From Brachypodium distachyon (lineage: Eukaryota > Streptophyta > Magnoliopsida > Poales > Poaceae), in assembly GCF_000005505.3 (NCBI RefSeq), contig NC_016133.3:2976001-3040000 (forward strand): DNA of 64,000 nucleotides. The letters run 5' to 3'. The notes below the pieces were generated by a model. That model searched no databases. It was given only the letters and a program-made list of their open reading frames with translations, and had not been told where the DNA came from. Positions 54,378 through 64,000 of the stretch are shown here, one piece after another (within the stretch, counting starts at the first letter, position 1; each line of letters begins with the position of its first letter). Made by a program: the position numbers and the translations under genes.

Positions 54378-55683
54378 TACCGGAGCGCGAGGTGTTGAGG
54401 AAAGGAAGCGGCGCGGTGCAAGGGGGAGGAAGAAACGTGCGCCGGAGAGAGAGAGACGGCAGGGTTGGCTGGCCGGGGACATGGGCTGGCTTTATACTAG
54501 CCGAGAGTCTCCTGGGGAAGGTGGCAACTGGCAAGTGGCGATGCACTGTACGTGTCTCGCTGGATAACGGGGCCCGCTTGCGCAGACGAGCCTCTGACTC
54601 TGATGCGATCAGGGCCGTCCGATTTTGGCGGCGCTCGGGTGTGCTTACTGCGAAATGCGCTGGCATTCCCCAATCAGAACAAGAAGAACCTCGGTGAAAC
54701 TCGAGGATTTTATTTATTTATTTTTTTGAGAAAAAAAGACAAAAAATCTGGCCGTTGGCATGCAATGCATCCTTCCCCGCGTGGTATTTTTGATTTGCTT
54801 GGGTGGGAATTAGCTGGGGACGTGCTGGAGCTCGGTTTTGAAATGCACAGTTGGCGCGTGCGAAATATTCAGAGGAAGGAACCATTTAATGCCCACTCAA
54901 TTTAGGAAACCCCGCAATGAATAACGACCATTAATTACCGTATCTCTCAAAAACATACGACCATTAATTAACGATCGGCTGGAGTATACCCCGCAATGAG
55001 CACCGCGTATACAGCACAGATACAACGGCGGCCGTAATTTTTTGCCGGACCGGGCCAGCAGGGCAAGACAGTGCCGGGAATGCAGCAGAGAAAATAAAGC
55101 TCGTGGGCCTGGGCCGGACGGCTGGGCATGCATGCAATGCGAGCCTCTGCAGATGGCACTCTGAGGAAAAGTTTTACCGACGGCAGCTAGACATTTTCTT
55201 TACCAAGAACAACAGCCAAACATCTGTAGCCGCCACGACGCCGCGTGAACGACTGCAAGAAAGCGCAACAGATACGAAGCCCATTTCCGTCTTACGTACG
55301 TGGCTGCGTATCGATCCAATTCGAGAAAAGTTCAATAAATTGCCAGCAGGCCCATCACAGAGATTTCACCTTTGCTTTACCTCTGTTCTGGATGGGCCTT
55401 ATCGGGCTCTTCAATCTCTTACTCTTGTTGCTGGGCCTTTTGTGGATTAGCACGGGCTAAATTGCTTAACGAGAACAAACGAGAACACCGCTACTAGTAG
55501 TCTAGTACCAGTCTATCACGTATTCGAAAAAAAAAACAGTCTACCACGTCGGACTCGATTATATAGAACTTCTCAGGCTCGTTGATATGGAATGTGCCAA
55601 CTCGTTCGTATGGAATGTGTAACTCGTATGGAATGTGCTAATGTGGCATCTGGCTTAATTTTACCCAGCTCTGACAGACCTAG
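54378..55683. other. Promoter of Mei2-like copy 3 and adjoining spacer
   Basis: GTATAAAG at 54490-54497 (minus) is the likely TATA box. Short overlapping repeats (GACCATTAATTA at 54926 and 54959; CTCGT-TGGAATGTG at 55590-55640) are present. No gene recognised. Confidence 0.45.
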
Positions 55684-57320
55684 TGCGCCCAAGTTAATTA
55701 AAGGTGCATTGGATGAGTTGGGAACGAATGATTAAACCAAAATGTCAAGGCGGGATTGGTTTCCGTGATCTCGGAATCTTTAATCAGGCGTTGCTAGCTT
55801 GGCACCTTGCCGCCCCTGAATCTTTCTGTGCTAGGGTGTTGAAGGGCAAATATTTTCCGGCCGGAAACCTTTGGGACACTGCCTTTGTCAGAGACCCTTC
55901 CCCTTGTTGGCAAGGCATAATGCATGGGTTTCAACTTCTCAAACAAGGCTTAATATGACGGATCGGCGGCGGCTCAAAAGTTCAGATTTGGAGAGATAAC
56001 TGGATACCTAGGGGAAGTCTCCAAGTGTCACGAAGTAATACAAGAACCAGATTTAGAAGAGTTTCAGATCTCATGCTGCAAGATGAGAGAGAATGGAATA
56101 TTCCTTTAATTCGTGAAGTGATGCATCCTTTCGACGCATATGAAATCATCAAGATTAGAATCCCACGCGAGCCTTGTGATGATATTCTGCACCATGAAAA
56201 ATCCGGCGTCTTCTCTGTACGCAGTGCATATCGCCTCGGCCTGAACCTCCGAAATCGGCAGCAGCACGACCCCAAATGGTCAACGCACCCTCTGGGATCT
56301 GATCTGGAAGGCTTCTGTCCCTCCGAAAGTCAAGGTTTTCACGTGGAGGTTGGCGATAAATACGCTCGCGGTTCAAGTTAATAGACACCGCCGCCTTAAG
56401 AAAGTGTCTCCCCTGTGCTCTATTTGTTCCAAAGAACAGGAAATTGCACCAAGGCTCGGGCGCTCCGTCAAGCTGTTAGAAGCAACTGGACACTTCCTCC
56501 CGACAATGAACTACTTCGGTCTGGGCCAGATTGGGTTCTATTATCCCTGAGCAGAGTAGATGATGATTGTAGGGGAAAACTGATGCTTCTTTGGTGGAGA
56601 GCCTGGCACTTGAGGAATGAAATAATCTTTCAGTAAAGGTGACGCTTCTGTTACTGCCTCTGCTCAGTTCTTATTTAGCTACGCAAATGCTCTGTCTTCT
56701 CTCAAGGACCGAATCCCTGCTAGACCTCAAAGGGAAATCTCCTCGTTTTGCTACGAGTGCTGCTCCTCTGATGCCGGCGGCGCAAAAATTGTCGAAGTGG
56801 AAACCACCTGAGATGGGCTGGATTAAGCTGAATGTTGATGCCAGCTTCTTTGCAAGTTCTGGTGCTGCTGCTTGGGGCGCGATCATCCGGGATGAGAATG
56901 GCAGTGTCCTTGTCTCGGCCTGGAACTTGATCAATCATTGCCCGAATGCGGAGACGGCGGAAGGTACTGCCTGCTTAGAGGGGATTAAATTGGTGAGACA
57001 GTTCTGCAACTTGCCTTTGGTGGTTGAGGGTGACTGCCAAAGCCTCATTTCTTTGATCTTGGACTCTGATACTTCGAGAGCCCCCCTGCGTTCTATTCTT
57101 CTGGATATCCGTCAGTTAGCCCTGCTGTTTCCTGGAATTAGATTTCAGTTTACTAGTAGGCTTAATAACAGTGTGGCTCACGAGATTGCTATATTCTGTC
57201 TTAGTGTCTCTTCAGGTGGTGTTTTAAGGAGAGGTGTGCCTCCCTGCGTGGAGTGCCTGTTGGAGTACGATTGTAATAACTTTGTTCCTGAGTAATTTAA
57301 AACCACTTTCAAAAAAAAAA
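55684..57320 (+). mobile_element. L1-type LINE, 3' part of ORF2 with RNase H domain
   Basis: Three consecutive pieces in different frames form the C-terminus of a plant L1 ORF2. At 55704-55958: KCQGGIGFRDLGIFNQALLA and GKYFPAGNLWDTA. At 56025-56381, the zf-RVT approach region: DDILHHEKSGVFSVRSAYRL. At 56639-57295: an RNase H fold (RVT_3 type) with LNVDASF, NAETAEGTACLEGI, VVEGDCQSLI and RLNNSVAHEIA. An A-run follows at 57311-57320, the expected L1 3' end. The polymerase core is missing (5' truncation) and frameshifts separate the pieces, although the RNase H frame of 218 codons is open. Confidence 0.88.
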
Positions 57321-57500
57321 TATCTCAGAAAGCACAACATGAACATGGTCTTGAGAAGTTCGTTACAATTCGCTTTCAATTAATAGAACTGAAGCACGGT
57401 AAAAGAAGATTAACGAGACTGCCTGCCTACATGATCTGACCTCAAGACTTCAGATTAGCACCATTGAGGGGGTTCTTCAATTTTTTTCGAATGAAATAGT

Positions 57501-57617
57501 TACTTCCTCCGTTCCATAATTCTTGTCTCAAATTTGCTCAAAAATGCATGTATCTATTTCTAAAAAACATCTAAATACATGTAATATTTCGACAAGAATT
57601 ATGGAATGGAGGGAGTA
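57501..57617. mobile_element. Stowaway-type MITE
   Basis: TA-flanked ends CTTCCTCCGTTCCATAATTC and inverted CTCCCTCCATTCCATAATTC; inner TTGTC/GACAA continues the pairing. 117 bp including target sites. Confidence 0.93.
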
Positions 57618-58707
57618 GCTTTCTAACCTGACAGGACAGAACACAGAGAGGGAAATATTTGTGGCAGAGTTGTGCACCCCTTGCTCGATTTCTGTGTTCC
57701 TTTAGGTTATAGCTTTTTTTTTCAAAAAGGAATGAACCCCCTCCTCTAGTGTCTGTATCGATCGATGCATACAACTATTTACTTTTTTTATTAGTGCTAA
57801 GTGCATGCACACATCTCCATTAATGGTTGCTCACACCTCGAAAATGCATAGCATACGCGCAGAGGATTGGAGAATTGGGAGGCGAAGGAAAGGCAAGAGC
57901 TGAGTCGTTGATGAAAACGATAGGTCGAACGTTGCAACCTATAACACTAGCTTCGATGGCCTCTTGGAATCCATTTGTTGGTACAATACGGGGCTTCGAT
58001 GGTCTCTTGGAATCCATTTGTTGGTACAATACGGGGATCTCTACTATTAGTATAGAACTACATGGGCCGGGGGCCAGACAGACGCCCGGTTTGCCTTGCC
58101 TATGGGCTGACACTAAGGGTAGGAAAATCATGATCAGGATAGCGAACGTAAAGCTATCGAATCTAGGTATGCGTTTTTTCCTTTTGGGCAACTCCCACCC
58201 TCAAAGTTCACTAAAGGAAACCACAATATCTCATGCATCGATAAACATTAAAACAAATTGCAACCGGGGATCAACAGTCCAGCCCAGGATCACCTGACTG
58301 AACTTCTATCACAGAACTACAAAGATGCATATGTCACGAAACCAAGTCTAAAAATGTCTGACAAAACTAAAATGTCTGAAGATCCCCAGCCATGGGACCA
58401 AAACACAGACATACAGACAACCATAGTAGTCGATCCAAGTTTAGATTGTCAACCTCTGAGTCACTTGAGTTGAGCCTTTCGATCAACGAAACACCTCATC
58501 CATGACTCTGCCACAACCACCGCTCTCTGGAAACCAGCCAACTAAGCAACATTAGAACAAATTGCATACACGGCAACACAAGATTGATGCAGTGTGATAT
58601 TCCTATGGCTACCATAATTTCTAGTCGTCCACAGAATCCAAATAATAGCAACTACCCAAACAAAGATCATAATTATGTCCTTTCTGCAATCTAAATGATT
58701 CTGAAAA
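57618..58707. other. Spacer with a 43-bp tandem duplication; possibly old element
   Basis: CTTCGATGG-CTCTTGGAATCC is tandemly repeated (57951-57993, 57994-58036). An open frame (57827-58297) across it has no recognised domain; it may be derived from a decayed retroelement. Confidence 0.35.
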
Positions 58708-58905
58708 TTAGGAGTGAGCCTAGCTCACTTGCTCGGCAGAGTGGATGTACAATCCCACCACCTAGGTTCAAGTCCTTACAGAAGAATTTAGGTTCCTATT
58801 TATATAGCAAGGGGCTCCCTCTCTTTCCCGGAACAAAAACCACACATATCATCCCCCTCCTAGCCTCTAGATTTAAGCACATCTGTAGTCAGATTGCTCC
58901 CCTTG
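58708..58905 (+). mobile_element. tRNA-derived SINE-like element (Au-SINE-like)
   Basis: GAGCCTAGCTCACTTGC resembles a tRNA-type A box and GGTTCAAGTCC (58777-58787) is a perfect B box, as in the head of grass Au SINEs. A tRNA-unrelated body follows and runs to about 58905. The 3' end is uncertain. Confidence 0.5.
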
Positions 58906-58909
58906 CTAT

Positions 58910-60000
58910 CTAACTATGGGAACACTAATTTTCAGAGGAATCTTAGTTTTTCCCAAAATAGTTGTAAGAAAAAAGAACATGAGACCTTTCTAGAGCTCTG
59001 TACATAGAACCAACTGAAAATTTCCCTGTTGGTCTCCAATTTCAGGTACAATTTGACTTTCTTATCGGTTAAGGTGACCGACATGCACAACTTCTTTAAT
59101 TGATCTCACTATACAAAAGTTTCACCTACCAGGGTTCTGGTTCTTCTAAATCTAATACCCCCAACCTTCAGTAAATACTCTGTGTATTGTGATATCAACA
59201 CTAAAGTTAAGTTATAGACACATGGAAATAGAATTGCCAGAGGTTGAGGTTTATCCCCTATCTAGCCATCTTTCCAGAATCTAGTTCTCTTAACATTTCC
59301 TAAAATATGTTTGCAAAACTAAGGAATACACCTCTCACTTCCATAATCCCTGCCCAGAACTGAGTCACCATTCTTGAAAGAAATATGAGAAAGACGTTTC
59401 CCCTTGCAATATTTCTTTCTCTGGATTTTCTGCAAAATACTAGTGGAATTGTCAAACTTCTAGATCCCCTTACAGAGCAAGCAAACATTCAAAATTTCAA
59501 GATCAGCTATCCCTAAGTGCACCTACCCCTAGGGTCTTTTGGATGTCAGATTGCCGGCCAATTCAGCTCATGAATTTTCCTCTGTCTTTCCCCTTCTTGC
59601 CATAAAAGTCTTTATAAAACCATCCAACTTTGTAACTACCCTTTTGGAATAGAACTCATACAGGAGTTAATCAACACTAAACAATCCCCTCGAGGCAGAA
59701 GTTTTCCATGCCAACTAGATAGCCTCCTGGTCCACTATATCTTCTATGGATTTCCAATCTTTGTTGACCTACCTCTTAACATGCAAAGGCACACCTAAAT
59801 ATCTAAAAGGAAAAGTCCCATGCTTGCAAGTGGGAATCTCTTCCAGATTGATAGCAATCTTTTGAACATCCTCCAAATAGTATAGATCACTTTTCTCGAA
59901 ATTTATTTTGAACCCAAATAATTTCTAAGACTGCATATGCCACATCATCATCTTCCCCTAGAGGACTTTACCAACCAAAATCTAAAATACAGTTTAGGAA
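58910..60000 (-). mobile_element. Degenerate LINE ORF2, downstream half
   Basis: On the minus strand, fragments read GFKINFEKSDLYYLEDVQKI, FPFRYLGVPLHVKR and KNGDSVLGRDYGS with several stops. These match the region just after the RT active site of plant L1 elements (SGLKINFHKSE, FRYLGVPL). It continues the element at 62266-63600. Confidence 0.75.
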
Positions 60001-62262
60001 ACCATATTCGAATTCGTATTGACCATATATGAATTTATATTGACCATATTCAAATTTGTCATGACCATAATTCCAATATATTCAAATGGAGGCAGAATTA
60101 ATAACCAATAGAAACTGCACAAAACATAAATTGTTTCAATCAATCTCGCTCTTCATTCAAATAACACGTTCATGACCAATATCAAGTGTTGTTCATACAC
60201 AAAAAAACATCATCATTGCAGCTTAAGTATTCGATAAGTAAATGGCTAGAGTTTGCTATGCCCGTGAGCAGCGACGAGAAAGTAAATGCTGTTCCGGACT
60301 CATGGAAGAAAAGCTCCGAACAACCCGTCTTGATCTGCAGAAGGCTCGTGGGCAGAAACATCTGAGTGACGTTGTGTTCCTGAAAATAAGATTGCACGAC
60401 TTTTTAGGAGTTTGATGAATACATGTACATAATTTGGACAACATAATGGTTGTAAATATAACAATTTGGCCATCAGAAGATGCAACAGTAAACTCCTAGA
60501 TTGTTGGATTTACCATTCATACAGATCTAATAATACCAACAAACAGATTTCTTAAGTATTCAAATGGAAAAAAAAAGCTTTGATTTCTTAAGTAGTAAGC
60601 AATGTCCAGCGATACGGCAACTTGCGTAAGTAATAAAACAGATTTCCCCAAAATACATAGCAAGCAAAAAGGTGAAACGATTAACTCTTGGGGAAGAGTT
60701 TTGTAAGCTCACAAATTTTGCTATAGTTTAAGGACAGATTGCAGGCCTATGTAGAACTGAATAGTGGCTAATGTTATGATAGCTGATGCCTAACAAGAGG
60801 AATATGTGTACAACAAGAGTACTTCAGATTCATAGGAAAGTAAAATATGTGCTGGACAGATAGAATTTAATTGCAGAGATACATAAGGAGCAATATTTCT
60901 TTTTTCTTGCTTTGTGACTGTAATCGAACCTCTGCTCCTTCCCTTCAAGCCACAATCTACAAGAAATGGATGGTGTTAAAAGATACATAATTTCAGAACA
61001 TCTATTATCTCCCATTCGTCTAAAGATATCGAAAGATTGCAGTGAGCTAGCTATCACCAAAGATAGCTGTTGCTAGAAACCGTGGACATAGGGCCAAATC
61101 CTGAGTGAATCAGCCTCTTACCTTGTCTCCACGAAGACCAATGTCGGAGGTTCACATCTAAAAAAAATTAAAGAGTAGTAAAGATTGGAGATACAAAGAC
61201 CATCTACTTTACATAGCATATTTTACTCAAGATTCATGCATGTCATCTTCTGAAGCTACAACGCTTAAGGGAAACAAACAATTAAGTCATGATGATAATA
61301 ACTAATAAGTAATCATCTAAGGGACCGCTCTTGAGCTGTTCAACTCTATCATATGGCTGAGCCAAATTTCTCGATCTTTGCCTAACAAAAATAAGACCCA
61401 AGCAAAAAGAAAATACCAAAGCCATCATAAGCAACCAAAAACGCTGCTAGCAGATGCATCAATCGAGATGCCGACGACCAAATACTGCCGTTGGTACTGC
61501 TCCTGCTCTTGCGAAAGGAGGCGATCTGCCGCCGGCGACCGTCGGAGCAGCGGACCGTGACCACCACCGCGTCGGAGCAGGGGAATGGCTAGATCCACCA
61601 GCGCCCTGCGGACGGCCTCCTCTAGCAGCAGGGGAAGACCTGCTTGCTGCCCAGTCCTCCGAATCCGGGTCGGGGATGGTCGGATCTGGTGGAGAGGAAG
61701 GGGGTCTGATCCCCCCTACCGCTGATCTGGGGAGGAGCGCGGCGTGAGCAGGCCCGGGAGCGGTGGCCGCGGAGGTAGGGAGGAAAAAGGGAGATGGGGG
61801 CGGTAGGGAGGAGAAAGGGGAGAGAAGGGAAAGGGTGGTAGGGAGAAGGGGGAGAGAAGGGAGCTCAGTAGGGTGGCATTCCTCGCAGGAAAGGTGGCGG
61901 CGGCACGGGGCACGGCGGGGCACATGGCGCGGGTACGACGGTGAGGCGCGGTGCGGCGTGGAGATGGCGAGAGGGGAAGAGAGACCTAGATTTTTTTTTT
62001 TCGAGAGGTTGCTGTCTCGCGGGAGTGCCTCAGGACTTAGCTGAAATATTTCAGCTCCGCATGTGCATCTTTTTTCAGCCAGGTGACATTCTTTACCTAG
62101 GGCCAAAAGTATTACTAGGTATAGTTTTACTTCACATTTGTTTTTGCATGCAAATTTTCTTTCCCTAGAGTTACACTGTTTCTACCTTTACTTTACCTAG
62201 AAAAGAGAAATCACTCTAGGTAAAGATTTTTGCCCTAGGAAAAATTGTGATTTCTAGTAGTG
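60001..62262. mobile_element. CACTA-type transposon derivative inserted in the LINE
   Basis: The right terminus, read inward on the minus strand, is CACTACTAGAAATCAC, the hallmark CACTA end. It is followed by subterminal CCTAGGGC/CTAGGTAAAG motifs repeated several times between 62095 and 62250. The LINE frame is broken here and resumes left of about 60000, but no CACTA terminus was found at the left, so that end is lost or misplaced. The interior has a GC-rich frame on the minus strand (61459-62106, Pro/Ser-rich, no domain). It also has an exon-like stretch at 60190-60380 (EHNVTQMFLPTSLLQIKTG) after a TTTTCAG acceptor, possibly captured host sequence. No transposase was recognised. Confidence 0.65.
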
Positions 62263-62265
62263 AAT

Positions 62266-63600
62266 TGCAGTATGACACAACCCCCAAGAACTAGATGAGA
62301 AGGTAACTCTTTAATTAAACCCTATCATTGAGCTTTTCTGACCAACACTCCAAAAGCATCTACAACTAAGTAAAATAAAATAGGAGAAAGGGGATCTTTC
62401 TGTCTGACCCCTCATAAGTCCTAGAATAAAGTTTAGTTTTATCATTGACCTTGACAACTAATCTACCACCACTTACAAAGCCCATAACACAACCAACCCA
62501 CTCTTGAGAAAAACTTTCGTAAGGATGTTCCAACCTTCTCAAAATCTACCTTAAGCACTATCCTCGAAATATGTGATTTATGCATTTCATTTAAATTTTC
62601 ATGCAACACTACCAAACCATTTATGGATTATTCGGTTTGTAGGATTCCAAAACATAGGAATAGGAAAAGGTATAGGAATAGGATAGGGAAGCATGTGCAA
62701 AACAAAAGATTGGAAAGCAGAGGATTTGAAAATAGAGGAATATAAAATAAGGTTTGAGTGGACGTTAAAATTCATGTGTTTTGGCCTTAAAAGAGGACTC
62801 AAAGGAAATTTTCATCTACTTTTCCTATGATGCATTCCTATGAACCAAATGCATGAACAGTACCACCAAAGGAAAAAAAAAATCGTACGCCTACATTCTT
62901 CCTCCATTTTTCCTGCGAAACGAATAGGCCCTTAGAATAAACCTCTGAATAAATGCAATTTAAGCTACATCAATAACATCATCTGTTAATTCAATCATTC
63001 TATTGTTCCCAGTCTTTAGCTAGAATTTCCAAGCTAACATTCAGCAAACAAATAGGCCTAAATTTCTGGACAAAATCAGCATCTGGAGTCCTAGACACCC
63101 ATAGACAAACTCAGCATTTGGAGTCTTCGAGACCCAAATTGTGCCATAATTTAATCTATATACGTCTAATTTACCAATAACTAAATCACCAAAAACTCTC
63201 TTCAGTGAGAATTTAACAATATGCCGGAACCTTTGATAGAATTCTACAAGGAATCCATAAGGGCCCATGCCTTTTTTTTCTCTCTCCATAGAAACACAAC
63301 TTCATCAATTTCCTTCATAGAAAATTCTTCCATTAATTCTTTTCCAAACTAACTAATCTACTAAAATGAAAGCGAATGCCAAGACTAGAACTCACCCCAA
63401 TACCAAATAATTGTTTACAATAGTAATCAATTATATGTTTGGTTAAAAAAAATTCTTCAGAGATTACCTGATCATCTTTCAACCTAACAATCCTATTATG
63501 TCTCCTCATACTAGCTTTAGCCATAAAATACCTTGTATTCCCATCCCCATACAACAATCATGTTCCCTAGCCCTATGCCACCATTTAACATCATCTCCTT
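62266..63600 (-). mobile_element. Degenerate LINE ORF2, upstream half (reverse transcriptase)
   Basis: On the minus strand: GDGNTRYFMAKASMRRHNRI (63480-63550), then an RT start with GPYGFLVEFYQRFRHIVKFS and GKLDVYRLNYGTI (63130-63280), then after a MITE KVDFEKVG and GVRQKDPLSPILF (62380-62560). These are the order and motifs of L1 RT domains. Stops and frameshifts are frequent. The YADD region is missing where the CACTA-type DNA begins. Confidence 0.82.
62625..62937. mobile_element. Harbinger-like MITE inside the LINE
   Basis: Interrupts the RT frame. The right end, inverted, is GGGCCTATTCGTTTCGCAGG with TTA outside it; the left begins TTATTCGGTTTGTAGGATTCC, apparently missing the first GGGCC. 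Internal ATAGGAATAGGA/TTCCTATG repeats are typical of this family. Confidence 0.6.
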
Positions 63601-64000
63601 GCATTATGTGTCTCAAGCTCTGTTTTTAGAGTAAATGTAGAATTGAACGAAGTGTAACACACAAATACACATTTTGGATTCTCACAAACTTGACTCCTGG
63701 ACAAAAGTGCATCAAAAAACTCCTAACCTGGCTATCTGCTCGCCTAACATCAAAACTGACAGTGGGTCACACCCTTTCGGCCTCAGAGCAAAAAATGGCT
63801 TTGGTTTAGGTAGTTTGGTCTAGTATTCTACCGGTTTGGTCCGGCCTGAGGCATCTATAAGTAGAGCAATTTGGCATGAAATGAAGAAGTCACCGAAAAC
63901 CACACTCCCCAAATCGGCTAGCAGAAGATGAAACAACAAGGCCACCCTAAACCCTAAAGCTAAGCCAATTTTCTTGCTGATGCCGACATGTGGGGCCCAC
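63601..64000. other. Right-edge sequence, no gene recognised
   Basis: CTATAAGTAGAG at about 63855 could be a plus-strand TATA box with transcription running out of the window, but no coding exon is visible before the edge. Confidence 0.3.

Noticed and set aside
54378..54482. Upstream start extending Mei2-like copy 3 by 35 residues
   Set aside because: Copy 2 starts at the equivalent MA- position, and the extension overlaps the leader just downstream of the TATA box.
57827..58297. 156-codon open frame as a gene
   Set aside because: It spans a 43-bp tandem duplication, has no domain, and lies among retroelement debris.

Overview
The window is nuclear DNA from a flowering plant, almost certainly a grass (Poaceae). 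The evidence is GC-rich coding exons in AT-rich intergenic DNA, GT-AG introns, GC-rich first exons encoding Ala/Pro/Ser-rich termini, many Stowaway-type and PIF/Harbinger-type MITEs, a tRNA-derived SINE head, a CACTA terminus and L1-type LINE relics. I cannot assign a species. Layout: 1-5.2 kb holds two convergent U2 snRNA genes (the left one cut by the window edge) around a thaumatin-like protein gene; the right U2 has a textbook plant snRNA promoter. 5.9-6.8 kb is a small single-domain rhodanese whose last intron does not close with a normal AG acceptor. 8.0-10.1 kb is a leucine-rich-repeat receptor-like gene broken by an in-frame stop and lacking a kinase. 11.8-12.3 kb is an intronless wound-induced/SAG20-like gene. 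13.8-14.8 kb holds two fold-back MITEs. 16-25 kb is a cluster of AP2/ERF-like genes: a frameshifted copy on the minus strand, a nonsense-bearing two-domain copy, an intact two-domain copy with a duplicated linker, and a C-terminal fragment. The two central copies lie in a tandem segmental duplication whose copies differ by TE insertions. 25.8-34.5 kb is a complete 21-exon organellar elongation factor 4 (LepA/GUF1) gene on the minus strand, with two MITEs and local tandem duplications in its introns. 36-54.5 kb is a cluster of three Mei2-like genes of the C-terminal-RRM-only type (one plus, two minus) with the same four-exon plan. The third carries a 3.2-kb solo LTR in intron 2 and a shifted C-terminal frame, and an orphan 3' flank near 40.3 kb suggests a lost fourth copy. 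55.7-64 kb is mostly mobile-element debris: an L1 3' part with an RNase H domain, a Stowaway MITE, a SINE-like element, and a decayed LINE on the minus strand interrupted by DNA ending in a CACTA terminus. The genes do not form a pathway. The theme is local tandem duplication of small regulatory families (ERF-like, Mei2-like) followed by decay and TE insertion, beside single-copy housekeeping genes (EF4, U2). The most unusual items are the two-AP2 ERF-like proteins, the rhodanese last acceptor, the Mei2-like cluster with its solo LTR, and the inverted U2 pair with a diverged 3' half.
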